Part shown: positions 47,511-56,230 of the stretch, piece by piece
Layout: every line of letters begins with the position of its first letter
Position numbering within the stretch: the stretch's first letter is position 1
Notes under the pieces: generated by a model
The model's input: the letters and a program-made list of their open reading frames with translations, nothing else
Database searches by the model: none
Told to the model about the DNA's origin: nothing
Translations under genes and position numbers: made by a program
From: Streptomyces ochraceiscleroticus
GTDB lineage: Bacteria > Actinomycetota > Actinomycetes > Streptomycetales > Streptomycetaceae
NCBI RefSeq assembly: GCF_000720485.1
Contig: NZ_JOAX01000001.1
Span: forward strand, 372,001 to 436,000
DNA length: 64,000 nt
Reading direction: 5' to 3'

Positions 47511-48302
47511 ATGCCACCGGCCAAGAAGCGTCCCCGTAAGTACGACCCCGCCAGGACCCGGGCCGCGGTGACCGCCCAGTTCGCCCACGTACGTGAGGCC
47601 GTAGGGGCCTTTGGCCCCGAGGAGTTCGCGCGGCCGACGCGGCTGGGGGAGTGGACCGTACGGGAACTCGTCGTGCACCTCTCCATGGCGCTGGAGCACG
47701 TCGCGGACAACCTGGAGCGGCCCGCGCCGGCGCGGCAGGAGAGGACGCTCGCCGAGTGGGCGTTCACCACGGCGCCGCACGCCGACAAGATCGACGAGTA
47801 TGTGCGGGAGACGGCGGCCGCGCAGGACCCGGTCGCGCTGCTGGACCGGGCCCACGAGCGGTACACCACCCTGGTGTCCGGCGCCGCCGACGACCGGCTG
47901 CTGCCGCTCAGGACCGGCGCGATGCGGCTGGACGAGGTCCTGGTGACCCGCTGCGTCGAGCTGGTCGTGCACACCGACGACCTGGCCGCGGCGACCGGTA
48001 CGGAGATCCCGTTCGACCGGCAGGCGCTGGCCGCCGCGACCCGGCTGCTCGCCGACGCGCTGGCGGAGAAGGCACCGGGCGGCTCCGTGGAGGTACGCGT
48101 GCCGCCCTTCGCCGTCGTGCAGTGCGTGGCGGGGCCGCGGCACACCCGCGGCACCCCGCCGAATGTCGTGGAGACCGACCCGCTGACCTGGCTGCGGCTG
48201 GCCACCGGCCGTACGCGGTGGGCGGCGGCGCTGGAGGACGCGGGGGTCATGGCAAGTGGCGAACGGGCCGATCTCGGGGAGTACCTGCCGGTACTCTCCT
48301 GA
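47511..48302 (+). CDS. Maleylpyruvate-isomerase/DinB-like protein with sterol-carrier-like C-terminus
   Basis: 263 residues. A Lys/Arg-rich start is followed by a DinB/MDMPI helix bundle (AAVTAQFAHVREAVGAFGPEEFARPTRLGEWTVRELVVHLSMALEHVADNL, later RCVELVVHTDDLAAATG), where the His residues of VVHL and VVHTDDL are the likely metal ligands of mycothiol-dependent enzymes. The C-terminal ~85 residues (VEVRVPPFAVVQCVAGPRHTRGTPPNVVETDPLTWLRLATGR) resemble the SCP2-like domain. No substrate is known to me. It has its own leaderless promoter. Confidence 0.75.
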   Translation: MPPAKKRPRKYDPARTRAAVTAQFAHVREAVGAFGPEEFARPTRLGEWTVRELVVHLSMALEHVADNLERPAPARQERTLAEWAFTTAPHADKIDEYVRETAAAQDPVALLDRAHERYTTLVSGAADDRLLPLRTGAMRLDEVLVTRCVELVVHTDDLAAATGTEIPFDRQALAAATRLLADALAEKAPGGSVEVRVPPFAVVQCVAGPRHTRGTPPNVVETDPLTWLRLATGRTRWAAALEDAGVMASGERADLGEYLPVLS

Positions 48303-48513
48303 GAGTCCGACGTTTGCCGGCGGTCCGCATTTGCTGAAGGGAAACGCGTGGCGTACGAGCCACGGATTCGACGCCCAAAGCCCCCCCAAAGGGGGACCGG
48401 TCGCGCGCCCGGTCCGCCAATGGCGCAGAAGTGACGCTTCTCACCCGATGTGAGCTGCGGATAAGCAGGCGGTGATCGTCCCGGCCGCCGCGGCGTGCGC
48501 CGCCGAGCCCGAC

Positions 48514-48627
48514 ATGACCGCGCCGCACCAGGAGCTATGGGGTCTGCGCGGTCTCGAATTCGAGCGCTGGCCGTGTGTTCACGTCAAGCACATCGGCCAG
48601 GTTCCCGGCCATCCCCGGTTCGGATGA
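48514..48627 (+). CDS. Possible small protein upstream of purF
   Basis: A 37-codon frame, MTAPHQELWGLRGLEFERWP at its N-terminus and CVHVKHIGQVPGHPRFG at its end, closes 16 bases before the purF -10 box. An in-frame GTG at 48472 would add 14 residues. Third-position GC is only about 75 percent, lower than the neighbouring genes, so coding is uncertain. No ribosome site is convincing. The rest of the 48303-48655 gap holds no other candidate. Confidence 0.25.
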   Translation: MTAPHQELWGLRGLEFERWPCVHVKHIGQVPGHPRFG

Positions 48628-48642
48628 ATCCCGTACCTGCCC

Positions 48643-48648
48643 TAGACT
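48643..48648 (+). promoter_or_regulatory. -10 box TAGACT of a leaderless transcript (purF)
   Basis: TAGACT is seven bases before the GTG at 48656; the overlapping ATG at 48654 is in another frame. Confidence 0.6.
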
Positions 48649-48655
48649 CATTGAT

Positions 48656-50212
48656 GTGCGTGGTGACGGACGACTCAACCACGACCTGCTCCCTGGTGAG
48701 AAGGGTCCCCAGGACGCCTGCGGCGTCTTTGGTGTCTGGGCCCCGGGAGAAGAGGTCGCCAAACTCACTTATTTCGGGCTGTACGCGCTGCAGCACCGCG
48801 GGCAGGAGTCTGCGGGCATCGCAGTGAGCAACGGCTCACAGATCCTGGTCTTCAAGGACATGGGGCTCGTTTCCCAGGTCTTCGACGAGACCTCCCTGGG
48901 CTCTCTCCAGGGCCACATCGCCGTGGGCCATGCCCGCTACTCCACCACCGGTGCGTCCGTGTGGGAGAACGCCCAGCCGACCTTCCGTGCCACCGCGCAC
49001 GGCTCGATCGCGCTGGGTCACAACGGCAATCTGGTGAACACCGCCGAGCTGGCCGAGCTGGTCGCCGAGCTGCCCCGTGAGGGCGGCCGGGCGACGCAGG
49101 TCGCGGCCACCAACGACACCGACCTGGTGACGGCGCTGCTGGCCGGCCAGGTCGACGAGGACGGCAAGCCGCTGACCGTCGAGGAGGCCGCGCCGCGCGT
49201 CCTCCCGAAGGTCAAGGGCGCCTTCTCGCTGTGCTTCATGGACGAGCACACCCTGTACGCCGCCCGTGACCCGCAGGGCATCCGCCCGCTGGTCCTCGGC
49301 CGCCTGGAGCGCGGCTGGGTGGTCGCCTCCGAGACCGCGGCGCTGGACATCTGCGGCGCCAGCTTCATCCGGGAGATCGAGCCCGGTGAGATGGTCGCCA
49401 TCGACGAGGACGGCCTGCGCGCGACCCGCTTCGCCGAGGCCCGCCCCAAGGGCTGCGTCTTCGAGTACGTCTACCTCGCCCGTCCCGACACGGACATCGC
49501 GGGCCGGAACGTGTACCTCTCCCGTGTGGAGATGGGCCGCAAGCTGGCCGCCGAGGCGCCCGCCGACGCCGATCTGGTCATAGCGACGCCGGAGTCCGGC
49601 ACGCCGGCAGCGGTGGGCTACGCCGAGGCCAGCGGTATCCCGTTCGGCACCGGCCTGGTCAAGAACTCCTACGTCGGCCGGACCTTCATCCAGCCCTCGC
49701 AGACGATCCGCCAGCTCGGTATCCGCCTGAAGCTCAATCCGCTCAAGGAAGTCATCCGCGGCAAGCGCCTGGTGGTCGTCGACGACTCGATCGTCCGCGG
49801 CAACACCCAGCGCGCGCTGGTACGGATGCTCCGCGAGGCCGGCGCCGCCGAGGTCCACGTCCGGATCTCCTCCCCGCCGATCAAGTGGCCGTGCTTCTTC
49901 GGCATCGACTTCGCCACCCGCGCCGAGCTGATCGCCAACGGTCTCTCGGTCGAGGAGATCGGCAAGTCCCTGGGTGCCGATTCGCTCTCGTACATCTCCA
50001 TCGACGCCATGGTCGAGGCGACCACGATCGCCAAGCCGAACCTGTGCCGCGCCTGCTTCGACGGCGAGTACCCGATGGATCTGCCCGACCCGGAGCTGCT
50101 CGGCAAGCACCTGCTGGAGTCGGAGACCGAGGGCCGGACGTCGTCCGACGTGGACGGTGTGCAGACGCTCACCGCCGGGGTCGGCGGCGCCGACGCGCTG
50201 CGTCGCCCGTAG
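48656..50212 (+). CDS. purF: Amidophosphoribosyltransferase
   Basis: 518 residues from a leaderless-type GTG (VRGDGRLNHDLLPGEKGPQDA). It makes phosphoribosylamine from PRPP and glutamine, the first committed purine step. A 21-residue propeptide precedes Cys22 of CGVFGVWAPGEE, the mature N-terminal nucleophile. ALQHRGQESAGIAV and GHARYSTTG belong to the glutaminase domain, VVVDDSIVRGNTQRALV is the PRPP loop, and NLCRACFDGEYP plus an upstream Cys fit the Fe-S ligands of the Bacillus-type enzyme. Confidence 0.97.
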   Translation: MRGDGRLNHDLLPGEKGPQDACGVFGVWAPGEEVAKLTYFGLYALQHRGQESAGIAVSNGSQILVFKDMGLVSQVFDETSLGSLQGHIAVGHARYSTTGASVWENAQPTFRATAHGSIALGHNGNLVNTAELAELVAELPREGGRATQVAATNDTDLVTALLAGQVDEDGKPLTVEEAAPRVLPKVKGAFSLCFMDEHTLYAARDPQGIRPLVLGRLERGWVVASETAALDICGASFIREIEPGEMVAIDEDGLRATRFAEARPKGCVFEYVYLARPDTDIAGRNVYLSRVEMGRKLAAEAPADADLVIATPESGTPAAVGYAEASGIPFGTGLVKNSYVGRTFIQPSQTIRQLGIRLKLNPLKEVIRGKRLVVVDDSIVRGNTQRALVRMLREAGAAEVHVRISSPPIKWPCFFGIDFATRAELIANGLSVEEIGKSLGADSLSYISIDAMVEATTIAKPNLCRACFDGEYPMDLPDPELLGKHLLESETEGRTSSDVDGVQTLTAGVGGADALRRP

Positions 50213-50245
50213 AACCCCTGCAAGACGACACGAAAGCTCTCAGCC

Positions 50246-51340
50246 ATGTCTGCTGAATCTCCTCAGCGTGCGCCGCACGCGGGCACCGGTGCCAGCTACG
50301 CGAGCGCGGGCGTCGACATCGAAGCGGGCGACCGCGCCGTCGACCTCATGAAGAAGTGGGTCAAGAAGGCCACCCGCCCCGAGGTCGTCGGCGGCCTCGG
50401 CGGCTTCGCCGGCCTCTTCGACGCCTCCGCGCTCAAGCGGTACGAGCGCCCGCTGCTCGCCTCCGCGACCGACGGCGTGGGCACCAAGGTCGACATCGCC
50501 CGCAAGATGGGCGTGTACGACACGATCGGCCACGACCTGGTCGGCATGGTCGTCGACGACCTGGTCGTCTGCGGCGCCGAGCCGCTCTTCATGACCGACT
50601 ACATCTGCGTCGGCAAGGTCTACCCCGAGCGGGTGGCGTCGATCGTGAAGGGCATCGCCGAGGGCTGTGTGCTGGCCGGCTGCGCGCTGGTCGGCGGCGA
50701 GACCGCCGAGCACCCGGGCCTGCTGGGCGAGGACGACTTCGACGTCGCCGGGGCCGGTACGGGCGTGGTCGAGGCCGACCGCGTGCTGGGCGCGGATCGT
50801 ATCCGTAAGGGTGACGTGGTGATCGCCATGGAGTCCTCCGGTCTTCACTCGAACGGGTACTCGCTCGTTCGCCACGTGCTCTTCGACCGCGCCGGCATGG
50901 CCCTGGACCAGGAGGTCGCCGAGTTCGGCCGCACCCTGGGCGAGGAGCTGCTGGAGCCCACCAAGATCTACTCGCTGGACTGTCTGGCGCTCACCCGCAC
51001 CACCGACGTGCACGCCTTCTCGCACATCACCGGCGGCGGCCTCGCGGCCAACCTCGCGCGCGTGATCCCGGACGGGCTGCACGCCACCATCGACCGCTCC
51101 ACCTGGACCCCCGGCGCGGTCTTCGACCTGGTCGGCACGGCCGGCTCGGTCGAGCGTCTGGAGCTGGAGAAGACCCTGAACATGGGCGTCGGCATGATGG
51201 CCGTCGTGCCCCAGGATTCGGTGGACGCGGCGCTGGCCACTCTCGCGGACCGCGGCATGGACGCCTGGGTCAGCGGCGAGATCGTCGAGCGCGGCGACCA
51301 GGCCGAGGCCGTGGCCCTGACCGGTGACTACGCCGGCTGA
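50246..51340 (+). CDS. purM: Phosphoribosylformylglycinamidine cyclo-ligase (AIR synthetase)
   Basis: 364 residues; closes FGAM to AIR using ATP. Motifs include ASAGVDIEAGDRAVDLMKKWVKKA, LLASATDGVGTKVDIARKMG, MVVDDLVVCGAEPLFMTDYI, GCALVGGETAEHPG and LHSNGYSLVRHVL, in standard order. It follows purF by 33 bases with no terminator, so the two are likely cotranscribed. No clear ribosome site precedes the ATG. A hairpin follows. Confidence 0.96.
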   Translation: MSAESPQRAPHAGTGASYASAGVDIEAGDRAVDLMKKWVKKATRPEVVGGLGGFAGLFDASALKRYERPLLASATDGVGTKVDIARKMGVYDTIGHDLVGMVVDDLVVCGAEPLFMTDYICVGKVYPERVASIVKGIAEGCVLAGCALVGGETAEHPGLLGEDDFDVAGAGTGVVEADRVLGADRIRKGDVVIAMESSGLHSNGYSLVRHVLFDRAGMALDQEVAEFGRTLGEELLEPTKIYSLDCLALTRTTDVHAFSHITGGGLAANLARVIPDGLHATIDRSTWTPGAVFDLVGTAGSVERLELEKTLNMGVGMMAVVPQDSVDAALATLADRGMDAWVSGEIVERGDQAEAVALTGDYAG

Positions 51341-51373
51341 CGCAGGCCCCGCACGGCAGCAGGGCAGCACAGA

Positions 51374-51403
51374 ACCCGGTCCGGGCGATGCCCCGGACCG
51401 GGT
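51374..51403. terminator. Terminator between purM and DUF3073
   Basis: ACCCGGTCCGGG and its complement form a 12-bp stem with a six-base loop between the two convergent genes. Confidence 0.8.
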
Positions 51404-51439
51404 CCGTGATGCTGCTGTTGCCTTGAGCGCGCGGCGGCG

Positions 51440-51697
51440 TCAGGCGCGACGACGCTGGTCGGACGAGTCGCCCTCGTCCTCCTCATCGTCATCGTTGTTG
51501 TACAGGTCGGCGTACCGTGCGTACGGGTCGTCGTCCTCGTCATCCTCGAACGGCTCACCGTTCGGCGGCTGCTGTGCCGGCTGTTGCGGCGATGCACCCA
51601 GCTCTTCGGCCAGGCGTGAGAGATCAGTCCCACCGCTGTTGTACTTCAGCTGGCGGGCGACCTTCGTCTGCTTGGCCTTGGCCCGGCCGCGCCCCAT
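51440..51697 (-). CDS. DUF3073 family protein
   Basis: 85 residues. A basic start (MGRGRAKAKQTKVARQLKYNS) typical of DUF3073 leads to a short helix, a Pro/Gln linker and an Asp/Glu-rich tail ending in Arg residues. It is highly charged and probably disordered. The family is widespread in actinobacteria without known function; the basic head suggests nucleic-acid or ribosome contact (inference). It lies tail-to-tail with purM, a conserved order in Streptomyces as I recall. Confidence 0.85.
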   Translation of the reverse strand: MGRGRAKAKQTKVARQLKYNSGGTDLSRLAEELGASPQQPAQQPPNGEPFEDDEDDDPYARYADLYNNDDDEEDEGDSSDQRRRA

Positions 51698-51764
51698 GGC
51701 TCGACCCCCTCAACGACGGGGCTCGACGGCCCCAGAGTCTTGACACGCGTTCATGATTCAGAGC

Positions 51765-51784
51765 GGACTCTCGACGGAGAGTCC
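51765..51784. promoter_or_regulatory. Short hairpin in the DUF3073-vdh gap
   Basis: GGACTCTC and GAGAGTCC flank four bases, about 70 bases upstream of DUF3073. The 51698-52020 gap otherwise shows GTGTCAC twice (51904, 51966) and no gene. Confidence 0.35.
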
Positions 51785-52020
51785 GGCCCGTAGGGCTTTA
51801 ACGGTACCTGCTTCCGCGGCCATACGGTACGTCGCCCGCACCACCGGCCGCCCGGCATGACTCGCGGGACGCCCCGTACCCGCTGGTCAACTGCGATTTT
51901 AACGTGTCACGTCCGGCGACCCGCCGGTGGGTGGTGAGGGAAGTCTCCTTCACTGCCCACCGAGCGTGTCACTGTAGGAACCCCACGGTCACCGTCGGCG
52001 GCCGGGGAGCGTGGCGGCGG

Positions 52021-53193
52021 TCACGCGGAGCGTGCCTCCGCCATCCGCAGTTCGGCGAGCCGGTCCGCCGCCGCGGCCGGCGGAATGCCATCCGCCTTCG
52101 CATTCGCGAATATTGAAAGCGTCGTGTCGAAGATCTTTCCGGCCTTGGCCTTGCACCGGTCGAAATCAAATCCGTGCAGCTCGTCCGCCACCTGGATGAC
52201 ACCACCCGCATTGACCACGTAGTCGGGCGCGTAAAGGATTCCGCGGTCGGCGAGATCCTTCTCCACGCCCGGGTGGGCGAGCTGGTTGTTGGCCGCGCCG
52301 CACACCACCTTCGCGGTCAGGACCGGTACGGAGTCATCGTTGAGCGCGCCGCCCAGCGCGCACGGCGCGTACACGTCCAGGCCCTCGGTGCGGATGAGCG
52401 CCTCGGTGTCGACGGCCGCGCGGACCTGTGGGTGGGTGGCCAGAATTCGCTCCACCGATTCGGCCCGTACGTCCGTGATGACCACCTCTGCCCCGTCTTC
52501 GAGCAGGTGCTCGACGAGGTGGCGGCCGACCTTGCCGACGCCCGCGATGCCCACCTTCCTGCCGCGCAGGCTGGGGTCGCCCCACTGGTGCTGCGCGGCC
52601 GCACGCATGCCCTGGAAGACGCCGTACGCGGTGAGGACGGAGGAGTCGCCGGCGCCGCCGTTCTCGGGCGATCGGCCGGTGGTCCAGCGGTTCGTCCGGG
52701 CGACGACGTCCATGTCCGCGACGTACGTGCCGACGTCACAGGCCGTGACGTAACGGCCACCGAGAGAGGCCACGCAGCGTCCGTAGGCGAGCAGCAGCTC
52801 TTCGGTCTTGATCACATCGGGATCGCCGATGATCACGGCCTTGCCGCCGCCGTGGTCCAGGCCCGCGAGCGCGTTCTTGTACGACATGCCGCGGGAGAGG
52901 TTCAGCGCGTCCAGCACGGCCGCCTCCTCGGAGGCGTACGCGTGGAAGCGGGTACCGCCCAGGGCCGGGCCGAGCGCGGTGCTGTGGATCGCGATCACGG
53001 CCTTGAGACCGCTGGCGCGGTCCTGGCAGAGCACGACCTGCTCATGGCCGCCCTGATCGGACCGGAAAAGGGTGTGCAGGACACCGCCGTCGGCCGGGGG
53101 TGCCCCCTGCACGAAGTGCTGGGCGGACTGCGGAATCCCCGGCACGGAGTGCTCGGAGGAAGGACGTACGTCGGTCACTGTGGTGACTCCCAT
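52021..53193 (-). CDS. vdh: Valine (Glu/Leu/Phe/Val) dehydrogenase
   Basis: 390 residues; NAD-dependent oxidative deamination of branched-chain amino acids, in Streptomyces mostly valine, which feeds acyl-CoA precursors. The catalytic Lys region is [25 protein letters not shown] and [22 protein letters not shown], and the NAD-binding glycine motif is [17 protein letters not shown]. Late [15 protein letters not shown] is characteristic. It is divergent from the conserved gene at 53468; position next to DUF3073 and bldC matches SCO4089 from memory. Confidence 0.93.
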   Translation of the reverse strand: MGVTTVTDVRPSSEHSVPGIPQSAQHFVQGAPPADGGVLHTLFRSDQGGHEQVVLCQDRASGLKAVIAIHSTALGPALGGTRFHAYASEEAAVLDALNLSRGMSYKNALAGLDHGGGKAVIIGDPDVIKTEELLLAYGRCVASLGGRYVTACDVGTYVADMDVVARTNRWTTGRSPENGGAGDSSVLTAYGVFQGMRAAAQHQWGDPSLRGRKVGIAGVGKVGRHLVEHLLEDGAEVVITDVRAESVERILATHPQVRAAVDTEALIRTEGLDVYAPCALGGALNDDSVPVLTAKVVCGAANNQLAHPGVEKDLADRGILYAPDYVVNAGGVIQVADELHGFDFDRCKAKAGKIFDTTLSIFANAKADGIPPAAAADRLAELRMAEARSA

Positions 53194-53467
53194 AGTCGCG
53201 GTGGACGCCCTCGGGTCGTTCCCCCCGCTTGTGGCAGGGGAAGCGGGGGGAGGGCCGGTCGGGGGAAGCGTATGACCTTCGACGCCCGTTGATCGGCACA
53301 GTGCGGAGGATCACCCCCTAGTGGGGGACGGGCATGGGACGATTTGCGCATGCCGGGCCGCTCGTCGAGGGCAACTCCCGGCAATGTGCTCCCCCTTGGC
53401 AGACTCCTCTGCGGCGGACTTCCCTTGCGGCCCTCCGGAGAGGGACCGACAGAAGAATGGAGCGGGC

Positions 53468-54304
53468 GTGGCCTTGGCGTCGTCGGTGATGGTCCCGTAT
53501 GCGGCGTATCTACGGGTCTACGAACCGCTGGCAGCGTTCCCCGAGCCGGAGCGCTCCCACTGGGCGCGGTACGCCAAGCGGGACGCCACGCCCACCGCCC
53601 AGGACGAGCTGCGGCGCTCGCTGGCCGATCTGCTGGCGATCCCGCCCGTCGCGGTCCCCGTGCACGAGAGCGCCGACGCGTTCATCGCCGTCGTGGACGG
53701 CGTGACGTGCGTGTGCCCCTGGCGGACGCGGCTGCGGGGCTGGCAGGCGCTGGAGGAGCTGCCCGAGCGGCTCCCGGCGCCGGTACTGGATGCCGCCCTG
53801 CCCCCGGTCGTGCGCCGGCAGGCCGCCGCCGACTACGAGCGGTGGCTGGATCTGAACCCTGACGCGCGCCCTTGGATCCGGACGGCGACGTGGCACGTAC
53901 CGGTGCGCTGGTTCGTGCTCTTCGACGACGCGGAGCGTGAGTACACGAAGAGTGACCAAGGGCTCGTGCTGCGTTACCGCACGCCGATGGTGGAGGCCAG
54001 ACGCCGGGTCGCGCGCGGCCTGCGCACCCTCAAGGACGCGCTCGAAGAGGGGCCCCTGATCGACGGCCTGGTAGATGTGGGGCGCTGGCTGGAGGAATTC
54101 CACCCGCGCGCCCTCGTCGAGCTGGACTACGGGGGGCTGGTGCACGCCGTCCCCGAGGGGCAGCTCGCCGAGGACCGTTCCGCCGCGGAAGTGGCGGAGG
54201 GGCTCGCGGCGCTGCGCGAGGGGGACGGGGAGCGCGCCGGCGCGGCGTACGAGAAGCTGTCGGACCGCTGGCGTGCGGTCCGGGAGCGGCAGTACGCGAG
54301 CTGA
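53468..54304 (+). CDS. Conserved actinobacterial protein of unknown function (between vdh and bldC)
   Basis: 278 residues from a GTG behind GGAG. The protein looks well folded and soluble: VMVPYAAYLRVYEPLAAFPEPERSHWARYA, a central WIRTATWHVPVRWFVLFDDAERE, YRTPMVEARRRVARGLRTLKDAL, and LVELDYGGLVHAVPEGQLAEDRSAAEVAEGLAALREGDGERAGAAYEKL. I recognise no catalytic motif. The same position in S. coelicolor is an uncharacterised gene as I recall. Its downstream neighbour is the developmental regulator bldC, separated by 626 bases. Confidence 0.8.
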   Translation: MALASSVMVPYAAYLRVYEPLAAFPEPERSHWARYAKRDATPTAQDELRRSLADLLAIPPVAVPVHESADAFIAVVDGVTCVCPWRTRLRGWQALEELPERLPAPVLDAALPPVVRRQAAADYERWLDLNPDARPWIRTATWHVPVRWFVLFDDAEREYTKSDQGLVLRYRTPMVEARRRVARGLRTLKDALEEGPLIDGLVDVGRWLEEFHPRALVELDYGGLVHAVPEGQLAEDRSAAEVAEGLAALREGDGERAGAAYEKLSDRWRAVRERQYAS

Positions 54305-54422
54305 CCGCGGGCTTGGGTGATCATTTTCGGAGGCACGTGTCGTGATGACGCGCGCCTCCGTTGTGCGCCCCCGGCGGGCGTACCGGCGCGTGCCTACGGG
54401 TGGTGGGCTGCAGGTGATCCCT

Positions 54423-54473
54423 GTGCGGTGGTTGAGGGTTTTCTGTGCGGTGCTGTGTGATCGCGGTGCGGTG
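54423..54473. repeat. Three direct GTGCGGTG repeats at 21-22 base spacing
   Basis: GTGCGGTG occurs at 54423, 54445 and 54466; the first and third continue as GTGCGGTGGTT. The period equals two helical turns, as for cooperatively bound regulators. Confidence 0.5.
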
Positions 54474-54583
54474 GTTCGGAGGTAGGGGACGTAGGTCCCG
54501 ATCCGGTCTTTTCGCACAACAGTGACCTAAAGCACTGACTTCGGGCCTTGCCACCAACTACCACCCTCGTGCCAAAATAGGAC

Positions 54584-54606
54584 AAGGAGCCTGACTGGGG
54601 CTCCTT
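54584..54606. terminator. Hairpin in the bldC upstream region
   Basis: AAGGAGCC and GGCTCCTT form an 8-bp stem with a seven-base loop, about 280 bases after the preceding gene. It could terminate read-through toward bldC. Confidence 0.55.
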
Positions 54607-54657
54607 CCGTCCAACTAAGGGCGGATAGATCGGTATTGCACTCCTTGGTGGGACTGG

Positions 54658-54688
54658 TGACGGCTGGTCACGTTGTGACTGATCGTCA
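54658..54688. promoter_or_regulatory. Two BldD-box-like palindromes upstream of bldC
   Basis: TGAC-N5-GTCA occurs at 54658-54670 and again at 54676-54688, with a further GTGAC at 54696. The BldD consensus is TNAC-N5-GTNA with a NCWGN centre (known), and bldC belongs to the BldD regulon in other species. The half-sites match perfectly, but the centres do not match well. Confidence 0.5.
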
Positions 54689-54826
54689 CAGTGGCGTGAC
54701 TGTCCGCTATGGCACGGTCCATCGGCTTCCGCCGAGGTTGAACACCTGAGAGGGCAATTCCATCGGTTTGGCCGACGCGGCTGGACAGATGGTGTAGTTG
54801 TAGTGCCGAGGACAAGCCGTTCGTCC

Positions 54827-54832
54827 TATAAC
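54827..54832 (+). promoter_or_regulatory. Candidate -10 box (TATAAC) for bldC
   Basis: TATAAC is the most AT-rich -10-like element in the region and would give a leader of about 90 bases. That leader would contain a CCCGCGT/ACGCGGG stem (54841-54869) and a GAACC/GGTTC hairpin (54894-54908) before the GAGGAGG ribosome site. Confidence 0.4.
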
Positions 54833-54930
54833 CGACTCGGCCCGCGTCCGCCATTTCGGGCAACGCGGGTCAAGGTGCAGAATTTAGAGGAAAGAACCGT
54901 GATGGTTCGGTTCTCCCGAGGAGGCCGCTC

Positions 54931-55137
54931 ATGACCGCTCGCACCCCTGACGCCGAGCCGCTGCTGACCCCTGCCGAGGTTGCCACGATGTTCCGTGTCG
55001 ACCCCAAGACGGTGACCCGTTGGGCCAAGGCAGGCAAGCTCACGTCCATCCGGACTCTCGGTGGACATCGGCGCTACCGCGAGGCTGAGGTCCGCGCACT
55101 GCTGGCGGGCATCCCGCAGCAGCGCAGCGAGGCCTGA
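54931..55137 (+). CDS. bldC: Developmental regulator BldC (MerR-like)
   Basis: 68 residues behind a strong GAGGAGG. The whole protein is one MerR-type winged-helix domain (PLLTPAEVATMFRVDPKTVTRWAKAGKLTSIRTLGGHRRYREAEVRALLAG) without an effector part. BldC delays entry into sporulation and binds DNA by head-to-tail oligomerisation on direct repeats (known from S. coelicolor and S. venezuelae). The sequence appears identical or nearly so to those orthologues. A textbook terminator follows. Confidence 0.96.
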   Translation: MTARTPDAEPLLTPAEVATMFRVDPKTVTRWAKAGKLTSIRTLGGHRRYREAEVRALLAGIPQQRSEA

Positions 55138-55264
55138 AAACACGCATGACCGGGCATTTTCGGGTCCCCCAACCCGTGACATGCCCATAGAGCACCACAA
55201 AGCTCCATATGACGAGGCGCCTGCCCCAACAGGTGCCGCACCCGCGCCACATGGGTACGTCATC

Positions 55265-55304
55265 GATCGCGCTGGACTCCGCCGGGTCCAGCGCGATCTT
55301 TTTT
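55265..55304 (+). terminator. Intrinsic terminator of bldC
   Basis: GATCGCGCTGGAC and its exact complement form a 13-bp stem with an eight-base loop, followed by six T. It is the clearest intrinsic terminator in the window. Confidence 0.92.
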
Positions 55305-55467
55305 GTGCGCTGATGTGCCCTTGGGCCGCTCGCCCGCCCCCGCCGGCCGGGCGTGTCGCTGACGCTCCGTATGCAGGCCGGAGTGTCGCTCATGGTCACC
55401 GCCCGCGGGGGTCCCGGAGCTGCGGCCCCGCACGCAGCGGTACGGCCGTGGTGTCTCCGGATGAGCG

Positions 55468-55515
55468 GTGCAATTGCACATATTAAATTGACTGCCTGTA
55501 GGCAGGGCGTAAGTT
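55468..55515 (+). promoter_or_regulatory. Candidate regulated promoter reading toward DUF6274 from its 3' side
   Basis: TTGACT (55488) and TAAGTT (55510) are 16 bases apart, a good sigma-70-like pair. Their spacer contains the palindrome CTGCCT-GT-AGGCAG (55492-55505), and a perfect 12-bp palindrome GTGCAATTGCAC (55468-55479) lies just upstream. No forward gene follows, so the product would be an antisense or non-coding RNA. The rest of 55138-55657 is empty apart from the bldC terminator. Confidence 0.4.
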
Positions 55516-55657
55516 CCCCTGATCCCAAAACTCGTGCGGTGACACCCGTCACAGTGGTCAGCGGTTGTCCCCTCGCCGCCCGCTGCGGTAGTGCACAGCG
55601 GTCATCCCGCTCCTCAACAGCCTCTCACCGCACGGGCGATGAGGGGGGCGTCATTGG

Positions 55658-55999
55658 TCACCTCGGGAGCGGACTTTCGTCCTCGCTGAAGATCGAGGGG
55701 GCGGAAATGACGACGCGGGGGGCCGGCCGCGCCGCCGGGGGACATGAGGAGGCCGTCACGCGCCGTGTGCGGGCCGCGGAGGCGGCCCCGGGCGCCGAAG
55801 AGCGGCCGGCGCGTGCAGCGGCCGCTGGCGCCCCCGCAGAGACGATCTTGGTCGCCGGGCCGTCCGGAGTGTGCTCGAGCGCCAGCCGCAGGAGCCGCCG
55901 GCACACCGGGCAGAGCCCGGTCGCGTGCCGGAAGCCCGCGGCGGCGGACAGATGCGCACGGAGCAGTGCGCCGGTCTCGTGTCTCCCCGTTGCCGCCAT
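55658..55999 (-). CDS. DUF6274 family small protein
   Basis: 113 residues from an ATG eight bases behind GGAGG. The first 45 residues are the conserved part (MAATGRHETGALLRAHLSAAAGFRHATGLCPVCRRLLRLALE), with a CPxC pair that may bind metal. The rest is a variable Ala/Arg/Pro tail, so the family part is short. I recall DUF6274 as a Streptomyces-specific family with no known role. The longer upstream frame lacks a ribosome site. The tRNA-Asp gene lies upstream on the same strand. Confidence 0.75.
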   Translation of the reverse strand: MAATGRHETGALLRAHLSAAAGFRHATGLCPVCRRLLRLALEHTPDGPATKIVSAGAPAAAARAGRSSAPGAASAARTRRVTASSCPPAARPAPRVVISAPSIFSEDESPLPR

Positions 56000-56193
56000 C
56001 GCCCGCACCTCCGAACCCGTCGGTGCTTTGTGAGTACCGGCGGCGGGGGGCGCAGTCAAGGAGTCGGGACGGGCGTCCGCGGCGGGGTGGGGCCGGAACC
56101 GGCGGCCGGGGTGGGGGCCGGAAACCGGCCACCGGGTACGAGCGCCGGGTGCGAGCCGAGTACATGTCGGGCATGAGCCGAGTACGACGAAAG

Positions 56194-56223
56194 GGCCCGC
56201 ATCCTGATCGGATGCGGGCCTTT
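56194..56223 (-). terminator. Terminator of tRNA-Asp
   Basis: GGCCCGCATCC and its complement form an 11-bp stem with a five-base loop, 8 bases beyond the tRNA 3' end on the reverse strand, followed by T-rich sequence. Confidence 0.75.
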
Positions 56224-56230
56224 CCTGCTG

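Noticed and set aside
53321..53467. Longer N-terminus for the gene at 53468
   Set aside because: The added residues are Cys/Arg/Gly-rich shadow sequence without a ribosome site, whereas the GTG at 53468 has GGAG at the right distance.
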